Shown here: in pieces, positions 1 through 12,703 of the stretch
How positions within the stretch are numbered: the stretch's first letter is position 1
Layout of the letters: each line of letters starts with the position of its first letter
Assembly: GCA_027493545.1 (NCBI GenBank)
Contig: JAOSKR010000002.1
Location: 1 to 64,000 of the forward strand
Source of the DNA: Roseovarius sp.
GTDB lineage: Bacteria; Pseudomonadota; Alphaproteobacteria; Rhodobacterales; Rhodobacteraceae
Reading direction: 5' to 3'
DNA: 64,000 bases
Notes under the pieces: model-generated
What the model was told of the DNA's origin: nothing
The model's input: only the letters and a program-made list of their open reading frames with translations
Database searches by the model: none
Made by a program: the position numbers and the translations under genes

Positions 1-8
1 GCAAGAAC

Positions 9-1332
9 ATGTACACTTTCCTGCGCATTCTTGCTGCCCTGGCCCTCGTCGGAGTGCTGGCGCTGGTCGCTTTCATCTTCTGGCCGGTGCAGACGACATC
101 GCCCCGGACCGACTTGCCTGCTGATTACCAAGTGCCCGAAGGGGCCGGTGAATACGCAATGCAACTGTCCGATTGCGCCGCCTGTCACACCGCCGAGGAT
201 GGTGAACGCTTTGCCGGGGGCCGCGCGATCAAAAGCCCGATGGGGGTGATCTATTCGTCGAACATCACCCCCGACCCGGAGACCGGGATCGGCGAGATGA
301 CGCTGGATCAGTTCCGCGCGGCCGTCTACGACGGTATTGGCAAAGAGGGCGAACATCTCTATCCGGCGATGCCCTATGCCAATTACCGCAAGCTGAGCGA
401 GATCGACGTGCGTGCGCTCCATGGCTATTTCATGGACGAGGTGCCGCCCGTGAGCAACGCCGTGCCTGCGCCGGACATGGGCTTTCCCTTCGATCAGCGC
501 TGGGGCATCCGGGCGTGGAAATGGGTGGCACTGGGCGAGGCCGGATTCACGCCCCGGTATGACGACGAGCAACTGATCGCGGCGCCTATCTGGTCGAAGG
601 CCCGGGCCATTGCGGCGCCTGTCACAGCCCGCGCAACGCGTTTTTCGCGGAAGCCGGTTACACTGCGACGGATGATCGGTTTCTGACCGGGGGCGAGATT
701 GGCGGATGGCACGCGCCCGATCTGCGCGAACCGAACAGCGCGCCGCAGAAATGGGCGGCTGAACAGTTGGCCCATTGGCTGCGCACCGGGCGCAACAACC
801 ATGCCGGCGTCAGCGGTGGGATGCTGCTGGTCGTGGGTGAATCCCTGCAATTTCTGAACGATGAGGATGTGGCCGCGATGGTCGCCTATCTGCGCCATAT
901 CGGCCGTGACGGTCCGGCACCCGATACGCCGGCACCCCCGTCCCGAGACGTCAGGGAGAAACCGAGGCGTTGCTTGCCTCGGCCGATCCCGGCATGGAAC
1001 TGGGCGCGCGTCTCTATCTCGACAACTGCAACGCCTGTCATTTCGTGGACGGGCTCGGCGCCGACGAGGTGTTTCCGGAACTTGACGGCAATTCGCTTGT
1101 GAACGCGCCAGGCGGAACAGGCCTGATCCATATAATCCTGCATGGCGCGGAGTTGCCTTCGACCGAAATTCGGCCCATGCGCCTGCGCATGCCGGGTTTT
1201 GGCAACCGTTTGTCGGATGACGAGGTAGCCACGCTGGCGAACTTCGTTCGCAGCGGCTGGAGCAACACTGCCGACGCAGTTGATGCGGATATGGTGGCAG
1301 AGGTGCGCAGCCAATTCTCTGAAACCGAATGA
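9..1332 (+). CDS. multi-heme cytochrome c (alcohol dehydrogenase cytochrome subunit-like), split by apparent frameshifts
   Basis: ORFs 9..686, 767..1102 and 970..1332 lie in three frames; three CxxCH sites (CAACH, CGACH read across the frame change near 600-640, CNACH). Confidence 0.7.
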
Positions 1333-1348
1333 ATCGAAAGAAACGGGA

Positions 1349-2272
1349 CATTCCCTCTGGCAGCGCTGGATCGGAATATCCTTCCCGAAGGTCCGGCGGA
1401 TCGCCTTGGTCAGGGCCTTTGCGCCATCGACGATGAACAGCCGACAGACCTGCGCGTCGAGCCCGCGCTCGATCAGGTTGTCCAGCAGGGCCTGAACGGT
1501 CGCGGTGTTCTCGGTGGCCCCCTCGACCACGCCGAGAGGGTGCTTGCCACCTTCCGCATCGACCCCGACGGCGCCGATCATCAGCAGGTTGTCATCCGGT
1601 GCAGACCATCGATCTGGATCACCAGCAGGTCGAGCTGCGACAGATCCGAGGCCATCCATTCCGCCAGCCGCGCCTCGGTCAACGCCTTGAACCGCCGGGA
1701 GACCGCGGATTTCGACAGCCCCGATCCCGCCTCCGCCACGATCCCGGCCTCGGGCAGGCGCACCGCGCGCCCGAACTTGCGCGTGGCGACGTTCATCAGC
1801 ATCAGGCTCATCGCCCATTCCTCCAGCCAGCCGCCCTCGGCCGCTTCCTTCCAGCTGGGCAGCGGCAGTTTCCTTTCCCGTGCTTTTCGAGGCGGACCAC
1901 GGGGCGATCGAGCGCGACCTTGCCGCCATGAAAGCCGACACGGCCCTTCGTGCGGCCCCAGCGATATCCGGGCTTGTCGGTGCTGCGGGCATGTGCGGCC
2001 CCCGCCAGGGTCTTCACGTCGTCTTCCAGCATCTCGCTCAACGCCGCGACGCCCGCAATCAGGCAGAACTGGTCGAAGCTCTGTCCAACCCCGTCCCGGG
2101 GCCGCATCGACGGCCAACGCCAGAGTCCGTTTGGCTGGTCAGCGCCCGGTCAGATGTCGTAGTCTTCTTCATGGTGTTGCTTCCCTCTCGGTTTGAACAC
2201 CCCGAGCCTACGGCTCGAGGGAAGCAACGCCACCCCTCAGCCCAATTTCAACATTCACCGGGACATTCCCTG
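1349..2272 (-). mobile_element. partial mutator/IS256-type insertion sequence, copy 1; transposase frameshifted and lacking its C-terminus
   Basis: Fragments in three frames: ...GVGQSFDQFCLIAGVAALSEMLEDDVKTLAG..., LPSWKEAAEGGWLEEWAMSLMLMNVATRKFGRAV..., DDNLLMIGAVGVDAEGGKHPLGVVEGATENTATVQALLDNLIERGLD...IPIQRCQ, then non-IS sequence. Terminal gggaatgtcccggtgaatg matches copy 2 at about 29975. Confidence 0.75.
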
Positions 2273-2380
2273 TCTCGCTGGCTGGCCCCACAGGCCGCTG
2301 CGCACGATCACCGATAGCGGGATGCATGACGGCCGAGCCAACGGGAAGCGCGATGGACAGGGCGAGCCGGGCAGCGCCGG

Positions 2381-3029
2381 TCAGGACGTCTGCCACCAGA
2401 TCAGCATTGCCGCAAATGCAGTTAACGCCAGGACGGAGAATGCGAACAACGCGACCGCGAGAAGCACGGGACCCGATCGGCCTGGAAGCCTGTGGGCAAG
2501 CCCGCCCAGTTTATCAGAATCCTCGATGGCCGTGACATAGAGCGGCAGCGCACTGACCAGCGTCGCGTAGAGATAGGCACCGGAGATATTCTCGAAGAGG
2601 ATAGAACGGACCAGCGTCGGCGCCACGACCCGAAGGGGCTGTCGCACGGCTTCCTCCGAAGGATCCAAACAGATCAGCTGACAGGACATAGATCACCGCA
2701 TGCAAAGCGATAAACCCCAGGACGCGGACTGGCAGATCGACCAGAAGAACAAGTCTGATCCCATAGTCCCGACCTGGCTTGGCCACGATCGAGGCGAACA
2801 GAAAGAAACTCACATAGTTCACGACAAAAACGACGGGCAGGCCGTTGGTCGCGACCTGCCTCAAGAACCTGCCGAGCGGCAGGCCACCGCCAGCCAGCAT
2901 GCCGCCGAAACCGGGGGTCGTCGCAACGTACATCATGACGGCCGGCACCAAGCTGAGCAGGCTGAAGACGAGCGTATTCCATATGAAACGCCCGGCCAGC
3001 ATGTCGATCGCGAAGTATCTCTTCATCAT
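2381..3029 (-). CDS. integral membrane protein, apparent frameshift near 2640
   Basis: Hydrophobic ORFs 2514..3029 and 2381..2689 continue each other in different frames. Confidence 0.45.
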
Positions 3030-3281
3030 TGGCAGTATTCCACGGATGTTGTGAGAATACTCTCAGGTCTTGCGGGCGATATTGCACTGGACAGCCTGAC
3101 CAAGCCTACACCCATGGTGATACAGCGGCCTGGCGCAACCGTAACAAAGCGGCTCGGAAACTGTCATTCGGTCCGAAATACCTCTTGAGGTTCCGGCTGC
3201 TCTATATCCTACTCTTGTGCCGGTGTAGGGTTCTGGCGGAAAAGCCTTCGCCGGGAATTGCAGGAGTAAATTGCAGGAGCG

Positions 3282-3956
3282 ATGTGTGACATGCTGACAA
3301 GACGCCATTTCGTGATGACGACGGCCGCACTGTTCTCGACACCCGTCATGAGTCCGGCTTTCGCGAGCACCCGGCCGTCCAAGGCGCAAAAAGCCGCGTG
3401 GGACGCGCAGGTGACGCCGCCAAACTACGACCCCGCGACCTCCAATCCATGGGGTCTGCATCCGCGCTTTCTTCCGCGGCGCGTGGTCGCCAATGACGGG
3501 CTGACGCCGGGCGACATCCATGTGGATGCGGTCGCACGCTACCTCTATCACATCGAGGCGGGCGGGACGGCCATGCGCTACGGTGTGGCCATCGGCCGGG
3601 GGGATCTCTACGAGGCGGGCACCTATACGATCCGGCGAAAGGTTGAATGGCCACACTGGACCCCGACCCGAAACATGATAAAGCGCGAGCCGGAACTCTA
3701 TGCGAAATATGAGGACGGGATGGAGCCGGGTCCGACCAACCCGCTCGGTTCGCGTGCCCTGTACCTCTATCTCGGCGACCGGGACACCTATCTTCGCATT
3801 CACGGCACACCCAGCCCCTGGTCGATCGGCGGCCGTGCGAGCTCCGGCTGCGTTCGGATGGTGATGGCCCACATGAACGATCTCTATCCAACCGTCAAAA
3901 TCGGATCGACGGCGTTTCTCTACCCACCCGAAGACCGCGTTACCGCGCAAAGCTGA
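3282..3956 (+). CDS. L,D-transpeptidase (YkuD family)
   Basis: 224 aa with HGTPSPWSIGGRASSGCVRM, the typical HGT...SxGC(I/V)R(M/L) motif, plus an N-terminal signal-like segment. Confidence 0.88.
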   Translation: MCDMLTRRHFVMTTAALFSTPVMSPAFASTRPSKAQKAAWDAQVTPPNYDPATSNPWGLHPRFLPRRVVANDGLTPGDIHVDAVARYLYHIEAGGTAMRYGVAIGRGDLYEAGTYTIRRKVEWPHWTPTRNMIKREPELYAKYEDGMEPGPTNPLGSRALYLYLGDRDTYLRIHGTPSPWSIGGRASSGCVRMVMAHMNDLYPTVKIGSTAFLYPPEDRVTAQS

Positions 3957-4019
3957 CGCAAGGCGCCGATACGGCCAGTGCGGGCGGTCGCGAAATGCCT
4001 TGGGCAGTTCGTCCAGCCG

Positions 4020-4376
4020 TCAACCGTCCTGATACGGATAGAGGCCGCAGCGATGAAAGCCGCCGGGGCAGGAGATTGACCGACATACTTCCGGATCACA
4101 ATGCCGTCGACGCGCAGATCCGTTGTCCATCGGTCGTACGAAGCGGCAGCAACGTGGTTTCCACAGGTCCGGCGTATCGATACCAGTAACATCCGTCTTC
4201 GGGTCGCAGGTGTGCGGATAGAAGATCCTGATTGGGGTCCGCGAGCGCAGCCACCGATGCGGGAAGCTCCCCGATCCGGGGTCGGTCGCTTGCGGCTCTC
4301 CGGTCAGGGATGCCGAACACGCTCCCAGCAAGAACATCGCCGCCAGCAGCCCTGCAGGGCGAGATCGCGCTTTCAT
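4020..4376 (-). pseudogene. small putative lipoprotein, frameshifted
   Basis: LLAAMFLLGAC lipobox; the remainder (PEDGCYWYRYAGPVETTLLPLRTTDGQRIC / VDGIVIRKYVGQ) lies in other frames. Confidence 0.4.
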
Positions 4377-4853
4377 GTCGTCCTCATCTCACGGCCTTTC
4401 CAAGGGTCTGTCCGCGTCAACGTCGCATTCCACGAAACGAACCGCAATGCGGAAGTAAACGTGGGTGAAGGCGGTCCGGTTGTGTCTTTGCTTCAGGGCA
4501 GGACGATGGTCCCGATGGCTTCGTCAAGAAACGGGCCGCTGAAAATCCCCAACTCGATCAGCGCGGCGGCGCAAAGCACCGCCACCGCACCGCTCGATCT
4601 GCCCAAGGTGGCGAGCTCGTCGCCCTGCGGCGCTGCGAAATGGTACTGTCCAAGGAACTTGGGTTGAGGCGAGGTTGGCACCACCCTATCCTGCCCGCAT
4701 TGACGTAACGCGATCCATTCAAAAGACCTCTGGGTAATGGAGGATTCTCATTGCAATCGTAATTTGGTATCTTTGCGGCAGGATGCTGAATGACGACATG
4801 GGGCCGAGACTTCCGGCTCACCGCCGCCGATGCTTCGTTGCGGATCGGTGCAG

Positions 4854-6903
4854 CTACCGCCGCAAATCGCGGCGGCGGGCCACCCAGGCCGGCAGAACCG
4901 TGCGCAGCGTGTCGCCTTCGGCGCCCTTGGCGATTTGCCTGATGTCGCGGAGAACGCGTTTGTCGTCGGGGCAAAGAAGCCTTGGCGGCCAGGACCCTCG
5001 GGTCGCCGTCACGAGGTCGTCGAATCCCGCCGCCCATTGCTTCAAACCGTCTTCATTCAACGCGGCAAGAGCGCCGGCCACGATCTTCGGGTCGCCGGCG
5101 TCGTCATTGGCCTGGTTGGCGTGCATCATGATGAACCCCATCAGGCGGTCAATCACGCCCTCGCCGGGAAACTCGATCCCGCCGAGGAGTGATCCCAGCC
5201 AGTCCTGCGGCGATGGCTCCAGCGGCGCGATCACCAATGCCATGAGATAGCCCTGCAGATAGGCGCTGCTGATCCCGGCCTGCGCGAGCAGAGGGCCGAT
5301 CTCATCCCGAGTACCGGACCGAAACGTCGGCGGAGCGTCCCGGTCGCGCGCGGCGGCCGCATCCAGCGTCATGGCCACGATCTCGTCCATGATCGGGATC
5401 CGCCTCAGGGACCGCCCGTCGACAAGCGCCTGTGCCACTGCTGCAAAGGACAACCAGAGCGTCGGATCGACCCCCGCCGCGGATTTCAGCACTGCGGCAG
5501 AGACCGCGAAGTGGCGCGCCCACCAGTCCCGGCGGGTCGCGAGGTGCTTCCAGACAGCGGTCTCGCGCCCCTTGTCCGTCCGGGCGCGTGCAATAGCGGC
5601 GCGCAGGACGCCGGTGTCCTCGAACCAGCTGTCCGCCTGATCAAAGCGCCCCATCCAGTCGGCACTGGCCTTGACGAGCGCGGAGCGGCGGGCCGCGGAA
5701 AGACCGGCGAGCGCGTCGGCCGCACCGATGGCGTCGAGAATGGCCCCGGTATCGCCCGGGGCAGGTGCCAACGTGTCGGATCCAAGCATTTCGGCGAGAT
5801 CGAGCATGCCCGGCGCCGGCATCAGATCCAGCGCCAGCCCTTCGCCAAGACCGCGCGCCAGCATCGCGGCAAGCATGTCGGGGGAGACGTCAAAGGTTTC
5901 GATCTCGTCCAGGATGCGCGCGAGCATCTGCTTCTGCTCGGTCGCGCTGGCGCAGGGGATGACGAAGGCATCCTTCACGCCGTGACCCTGCTTCAGCATT
6001 GCCATGGCAACCCCGCGACGGCTGCCGATCCGGACGGCGGCGATCAGGCTTTGTGCGCCGGCACCGTCCGGCAGGCTGGCGGCGGCGCGATGAATGGTCG
6101 GGGCGGGTGGCGCGGCCCGGGTTGTGCCACTTCGCATTCGCTGCCGGATCACCCCGTCGAGGGCGGCGCGTGTGTTATCATCCGGCAGCCACTTGCGCAG
6201 CGTCGGCAGGAGCGCGCCAATCTCCGGCGCCAGCGTCCCCGCCTCGGTACGGGACAAGAGCGCCGTTGCGGCGGCGAGGCGCAGGTCGGGCTTTGGGTCG
6301 AGCAACCAGTAAAGGCCAAGCCGCGCCTCCACCGGACCTGGCCGCGCGACCGTCATGGAGACCAGCATCGCCGCCAGTTCCGGCGGCAGCCCCGCCAACA
6401 GCTCGACAAGCGCGGCATGGACCTGCAGGGGGCGCGTCACCGATCTCCTGCAGGATGGGGTCGATCAACTCGCCGAGGTCGGGCATCTCTTCGGACCCCG
6501 CCGGGGTCTCAGCCATGACGTCGGCGGTCAACATGGCGAAGTCCGGCGGCGCAAGGCCCGCACGGGCGTAGATCTGGGCGAGGCGCAGGCGCGGGGCCGG
6601 CGCGAACGGCTGGGCGGCGTCCCGAGCCGTCAGAGCCTCATCGAGGGTGTCGATCAGGGCCGCACCCTCGGGCGCGTCGTTCTCCCGGGCCATCCGTGCC
6701 TCGTCCAGCGCGCTGGACAAGAGCGTCGCAGCCGCCTGCGTGGCGGCATCGTCGGCTGAATCGAGCGCGACGGCGGCAATATCCGGGATGGCAGCGGGAT
6801 CGAACAGCAGGTCTCGGGCGCCGTCGCGGAGCAAAAGCGCGTGTGCGGCGTCATCCGGCGCGGCGACGATGGCATCGATCAGGGAGAGGGGTTCGCGAGT
6901 CAT
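4854..6903 (-). CDS. large hypothetical protein with C-terminal UPF0149/YecA-like segment; apparent frameshift near 6420
   Basis: ORF 4854..6440 continues upstream in ORF 6178..6939 in another frame. C-terminus YLQGYLMALVIAPLEPSPQDWLGSLLGG...ALAALNEDGLKQWAAGFDDLV resembles the YecA/UPF0149 pattern. Confidence 0.5.
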
Positions 6904-7099
6904 GCGGGCATGAATACGGTATCGGGCAAGTCCTGCCAACGCCGCAGACGCATCTCTGCCGTTCGAAACCGCCTCTCATAGAATGCGCGAGTGTCAACAA
7001 CGGCGGAGTGAAAACCGCACCGGGTAGCGCGCCGGGAACAGGACGGACGGGCTGCCGGAGCGGCTCAGAACCAACTTTTGCGCGTCACTCATTCCCGAC

Positions 7100-7798
7100 T
7101 CCGATCAAGTGCTCACACGAGTCTGGTCAAGATCAAATATATATCACATCGGGTACGCCGATGTATGGGTTCCCCTTTCATTGCGAAATGTGGAAGACCT
7201 GCCGCACGAGCGCGGCATCGACGTCAGCCACGAAACAGTGCGGTTTTGGCGGAATAGGTTCGGCCGGCTTTTTGCGTCCGAGATCCGCAGAAAGCGGGTT
7301 CAACAGCGGCGCGCATCCTCGAAATGGCAGTGGCACGTGGACGAGGATTTCATGAAGATGAACGGCTAGCGCCATTATCTCTGGCGGGCCATGGATCATG
7401 AAGGCGAGGTGCTGGAAAGCGTCGTGACGAAGCGACGAAACAAGAGCGCCGCATTGAAAATGCTAAGAAGATTGATGCGCCGATATGAAACACCAGAGGC
7501 CCCGGTCACCGATCGCTTGCCATTCTACAGAGCTGCGCTGCGCGAACTCGGGTGCGATGATCTGCAGGCATGTGGGCGCTGGCGCAACAACCGTATCTGG
7601 AATTCACACCTGCCATTCCGACGAAGGGAAAGGGCAATGCAGCGCTGCCGCCGAATGCGGAGTTTGCCGAAGTTCGTCGCCGTCCACTCTTCCGTCTTCA
7701 GCCACTTCAATCAGGGCCGCAGCCTCTCCCGTCGCGACATCTTCAAGCTGAACAGAACCGCCGCCCTTGCCGAGTGGCGCAATCTCGGCGCTGCATAA
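7100..7798 (+). pseudogene. IS6-family transposase remnant with internal stop
   Basis: RNVEDLPHERGIDVSHETVRFWRNRFG...WQWHVDEDFMKMNG*RHYLWRAMDHEGEVLESVVTKRRNKSAALKMLRRLMRRY; in-frame TAG at 7367. Confidence 0.82.
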
Positions 7799-7873
7799 AG
7801 GACAGCGTCCCTGCCCTTCCCCGGACGAGTTGGAATTGGTCTGACACCACCTTTCTGACAGCGTGATACTCTT

Positions 7874-8764
7874 TCAGCCCGCCCCGCCCAGCCAGCGAAA
7901 GACCACATTTGCAACATATCTGCCCGACGACGGAATTGCGCGGGTCAGGAAATAGCTCTGCCGGGCCAGCAGTGTCTTGCGTGAAAGAGCAACCAGTCGG
8001 CCCTCGGCTATCAGGTCCTCGATCAACGGCAAAGTGCCGAGTGCGATACCATGGCCGCGCAAGCAGGCCTCGATCATCAGGGCCGGATCGTCGAAAATCC
8101 ACTCGTTGGCGAACTCGCATGTGTCGACCCCGGCCATGGAACACCAGTTCCGCCGGGCAGCGACGCTCCCCTCGTGAAGAAGGCGATACTCGCTCAACAG
8201 GTCCAACTGATCTTCGACCATGCTCGAACTCAGCAGTGCCGGGCTGGCAACCGGCGTCTGGTTGACCGACATCAGCTTCACGCCTTCGAACCCGTCGGGT
8301 ATTTCGGCGCCCCAGTGAACCGCGATGTCCACCTCACGGGAAAGCTCGGGGCGATCCTCGGTTGCATTGATCAGGCGGATCTCGATCCCCTGATTGGCCG
8401 AGGTGAACCGCTCGATGCGCGGGAGCAGCCAATGGGCGCAGAACAGCGGCGGGGCAGAAATGGTGATCGTTCCCGACAGGTCCCGGTCTTCCGTTTCGGA
8501 GACAAGACCGGAGAGGCCGGCAAAAGCGCCCTTGGCCACCCCGAACACCTGTTGCCCGCGTCTGGTCAGGATGAGCCCCGACCGTGTCCGCCGGAACAGG
8601 GCGGTGCCGAAATAGGTTTCGAGTGCCTTCACTTCGTGGCTGACCGCGCTCTGGGTCAGCGACAGCTCTCTTGCGGCAGCCGAAAAGCTGCCATGCCGCG
8701 CCGCGGCCTCAAAGGCGCGCAGGGGATAGAGCGGCGGAAGGCGTCGGGACAAGGCAAGCCTCAT
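7874..8764 (-). CDS. LysR-family transcriptional regulator (GcvA-like)
   Basis: LPPLYPLRAFEAAARHGSFSAAARELSLTQSAVSHEVKALE, a typical LysR helix-turn-helix. Confidence 0.9.
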   Translation of the reverse strand: MRLALSRRLPPLYPLRAFEAAARHGSFSAAARELSLTQSAVSHEVKALETYFGTALFRRTRSGLILTRRGQQVFGVAKGAFAGLSGLVSETEDRDLSGTITISAPPLFCAHWLLPRIERFTSANQGIEIRLINATEDRPELSREVDIAVHWGAEIPDGFEGVKLMSVNQTPVASPALLSSSMVEDQLDLLSEYRLLHEGSVAARRNWCSMAGVDTCEFANEWIFDDPALMIEACLRGHGIALGTLPLIEDLIAEGRLVALSRKTLLARQSYFLTRAIPSSGRYVANVVFRWLGGAG

Positions 8765-8857
8765 GAATTTGCTTCATATGCCCCGTGAGGATTATCCGTA
8801 CCCGCCTGCCGGGGCAAATCATCTATCTTTCCGGAGGATGTCGGGAGAGGCGGACGC

Positions 8858-11198
8858 ATGATGCAGAACGCGGCAGAGGCTCTTATCATCGGCGGCGGCG
8901 CGATCGGATGCAGCGTTGCCTATCACCTGACGAAGAAGGGCTGGAACAATGTCGTCTTGTGTGAGCAGCATGACTTCGCCACGGGCGCGACAGCCTATGC
9001 CGCGGGAAATGTCATTCTCTACACGCTCAACGCGACGATCAGCCGGCTAAACCAGTATGGTGTCGAGCTTTATTCTAGGCTCGAGGCCGAGACCGGCCTC
9101 TCTCCGGGTTATCACGCCTGCGGCAATCTGAGACTGGCCACGCACCCGGACCGGATGGACGAATTTCGCCGCTACATGGGCATTGCCGAGGCGACCGGCG
9201 TCGAGGCGCGGCTGCTGACCCCCGAAGAGATCGCCGCGCTCTGGCCGCTGATGAAAACCGATGGTGTGCTGGGCGGGCTTTTCAACCCGCGCGACGGGCA
9301 TATCGCGCCGGCCGATCTTGCGCAGAGCCTTGCCGCGGGTGCGCGCAAGGGCGGCGCGCGGCTCTTGCGCAACTGCGAAGTGACGGCGCTGTCGCAAGAG
9401 GATGGCGGGTACTGGAACGTCACGACCTCGCAAGGAGCGATCCGTGCGAAACATGTCATCAGCTGTGGTGGAAACCATTCACAGCGCATCGCGGAAATGG
9501 TCGGCCTGACCGCGCAGTCCGTTCCGGTCCGGCACCAGTATTTCGTCACCGAACCGCTGGCCGAACTGAGCGCGCGGCGGGCGGCGAGACTGCCGGAAAT
9601 GCCGGTCATGCGTGATCCCGAGGACGTCTTTTACTGCCGACAGGAAGGCGATGCCCTGACGGTCGGGGCCTATGACGGGCGCGGCGAGGCGCGCTTTGTC
9701 CACGACGCGCCATCCGGCCCGGCCGAGCCCTTCCCCGACGAGCTGGAAAAGCTGCTGCCCTACCTGGAGCGTGCGATGGAGCGTATCCCGGCATTGGGCC
9801 GCGCGGGTGTGCGCCGGGTGGTGAATTATGCCATGCCCTATACGCCCGACGATCTGCCGACGACCGGCCCCGCCTTCGGGCTGACGAATTTCTGGCTGGC
9901 CGAGGGCAATCCTTTCGGCATCACGCTGGCCGGCGGGATCGGCTGGCAGCTGGCGGAATGGATGACGCACGGCGCGCCGTCGATCGACATGTGGGCCTGC
10001 GATTCCCGCCGTTTCGGGGACTGGGCATCGCGCGAATGGTCGGCGCGCAAGGTCGAGGAAGCCTATGAACATACCTACCTGCTGCCCAAGCCCGGCGAGG
10101 AACTGCCCGCCGCGCGCCCCTTGCGCACGACGCCGATCCACGACCTGCTGAGCGCGCGCGGCGCGCGTTTCGGGGTTGTCGCCGGCTGGGAGCGGCCGAA
10201 CTGGTTCGCACCCGACGGAGTGGAGGATGCACCGTCTTTTGCAAGACCGAACTGGTTCGAGACCGTCGGCGCCGAATGCCGCGCGGCCTTGACGGGGACG
10301 GTTCTGGCCGATGTCAGCCACAATGCCGTCATCCGGGTTTCGGGCAGCGGGGCGAGCGATTTTCTGGGCCGGATCTTTTCCGGCGACCTGCCGCGGCCGG
10401 GTCAAGGCGGCGCCGTGACAGCGCTGAGCGCGCGCGGGACGTTCGCCGCCGAGGCCGAACTGGTCTGCGAGGCGCCCGAGCGCTACACTCTGACGGGCGC
10501 CGCCGTGTCCGAGCGATATCTCCTTGATATCCTGCGACGGCAGGCACCGCAGGCCGGCCTGCGTGTCGATAACCTCACCGGACGGGTCGGGGCGCTGATG
10601 CTGTTCGGCCGGACCGCGCGCGACCATCTTCTGGCCGCCGCCGGCATGACGCCGGCGGATGCGGATTTGTCCCCTTGTTCGGTGGGGACGGTCATGGTCG
10701 GCTATGCCCGAGTGCAGGTGGTGCGCTGCGATCCATTCGGGTTCGAGGGCTACCGCCTTCAGGTTGCGCCGGACCTGTTGCGCCACGTGTTTCTGGCGCT
10801 TGGCGATTGCACCCTGATCGGTGCCCGCGCGCTTGAATGCCTGCGGCTGGAGCACGGCGCCCCCGTCATGGCCGAGCGAGCTGAATGTCGAGGTGACGCC
10901 GGGGGATGTGGCACGGGCCCCGGATGCTGCGCGCCATCTGCTGCATCTGGAAATCGACGGTGATGAAACGATCCCGCACGGGCTTGAACCAATCCGCGAC
11001 AGCCGCGGGCGTATCGTCGGGCGGACAACCTCGGCGGGCTGGGGCCATCTGAGAGGCAGGGCGCTGGCCCTTGCACTGGTCGAACCGGGGGCGGACGATC
11101 TGGAGATCTGCGTGATGGGACGCTGGCACAAGGCCGGCCCCACGCACGGCTATCACAATGCCCGGGGACGCGGCATTCATGAAAAGGAAACGGCATGA
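8858..11198 (+). CDS. FAD-dependent oxidoreductase/GcvT-domain protein (dimethylglycine/sarcosine dehydrogenase-like), apparent frameshift near 10870
   Basis: N-terminal GGGAIGCSVAYHL FAD motif, C-terminal GcvT-like region; C-terminus continues in ORF 10821..11198. Confidence 0.85.
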
Positions 11199-12650
11199 AC
11201 CGACCAATGAAGGATTACTGGAAAAACTACATCGGCGGGAAATGGGTCGATGGATCGGACGGCGGCAGGGTCACACTGCTGAACCCGGCCACCGGCAAGC
11301 CGCTGGCCGAGGCCGCCCGGGCAACGGCTGCGGACGTGGACAGTGCCGTTGCCGCTGCCCGCAAATGCGTCCGCTCGCGGGCCCTGGTGGACATGCGCCC
11401 GATGGATCGCGGCCGGATGGTTTCCGAAATGGGCCGTCTCCTGCGCGCCCGAACGGAAGAGATCGCCACGCTGATCTCGCTCGATGCCGGCAAGCGGATT
11501 TCCGAGGCGCGCGGCGAGGTCGAGGGATCAGCCAAATACTTCGAATATTACGGCGGTCTCGCCGCCCGCATCGAGGGGCGATACATCCCGCTCGGCGGCG
11601 GCTATGTCGATTTCGTGGTGCCCTATCCTTACGGCGTCAGCGCCCATATCATCCCGTGGAACTTCCCGCTGAACATGATCGCGCGCTCGATGTCGGCGGC
11701 GCTGGCGGCGGGCAACGCCTGCGTGGTCAAGCTGCCCGAGCTTGACCCGACCGCAGGCTATGTGCTGGCGGAGCTGGCCGAACAGGTCGGCCTTCCCGAA
11801 GGAGCCGTCAACCTGATCTGCGGGCTCGGGGAAGAGGCCGGAGCGGACCTTGCCAGCCATTCGGACATCGACCAGGTGGTATTTACCGGGTCGGTGGCCA
11901 CCGGCCGCAAGGTGGCCCATGCGGCGGCTGAAAGCCTGATCCCCGCGGTTCTGGAACTGGGGGGCAAGTCGCCCGGCATCGTCTATGCCGATGCCGACAT
12001 GGACAACGTGATCGCAAATACCCAGGCCGGCATCTTCATGAATTCGGGGCAATGCTGCGATGCCATGTCGCGCCTCGTCGTGCATGACAGCGTCTATGAC
12101 GAAACCATCGACCGCCTCGGCGAGATGGCGAAGGGGCTCAGCATCGGAGCCGGCATGGACGACCCCGACATCACGCCGCTGATTTCGGCCGAACAGCTTG
12201 CCCGCGTCGATAACTACGCCCAGATCGGCGTGCAGGAGGGGGCCCGGGCGATTGCCGGCGGGCGCAGGATCGATCGTGACGGGTTCTTCATGGCGCCGAC
12301 CATCCTCGTGGACGTGGACCCTTCGTCGCGCGTCAATAAGGAAGAGATCTTTGGCCCGGTCCTGTCGGTTCTCAGGTTTTCCGATCCGCGCGAGGCGGTC
12401 GAGATTGCCAATGGCACCGAGTTCGGGCTGGCGGCGGTGGTCTTTACCAACGATCTCGATCGAGCGATCTGGACGACCGAGCGGCTGGATGCCGGTCAGG
12501 TCCATGTCAATGAATGGGGTGTGGGCGGTGTCGAGACGCCATTCGGCGGCTTCAAGAATTCGGGCATCGGCCGCGAGAAAGGGGCCGAGGCGCTGGCGAG
12601 CTACTACCAGTCGAAAAACGTCGGCATGAAGCGCCTGCAATCCTTTTTGA
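11195..12650 (+). CDS. NAD(P)-dependent aldehyde dehydrogenase
   Basis: IIPWNFPLNM, VFTGSVATG, LELGGKSPGIV and NSGQCCDA motifs; end placed at a possible native stop hidden by a T-run indel (ORF runs on to 13438). Confidence 0.85.
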
Positions 12651-12703
12651 ACGAGGTGTCGGCACCCGCGATCCGGGGGCCGACTGCTTGCGGAGCAACC
12701 GCC

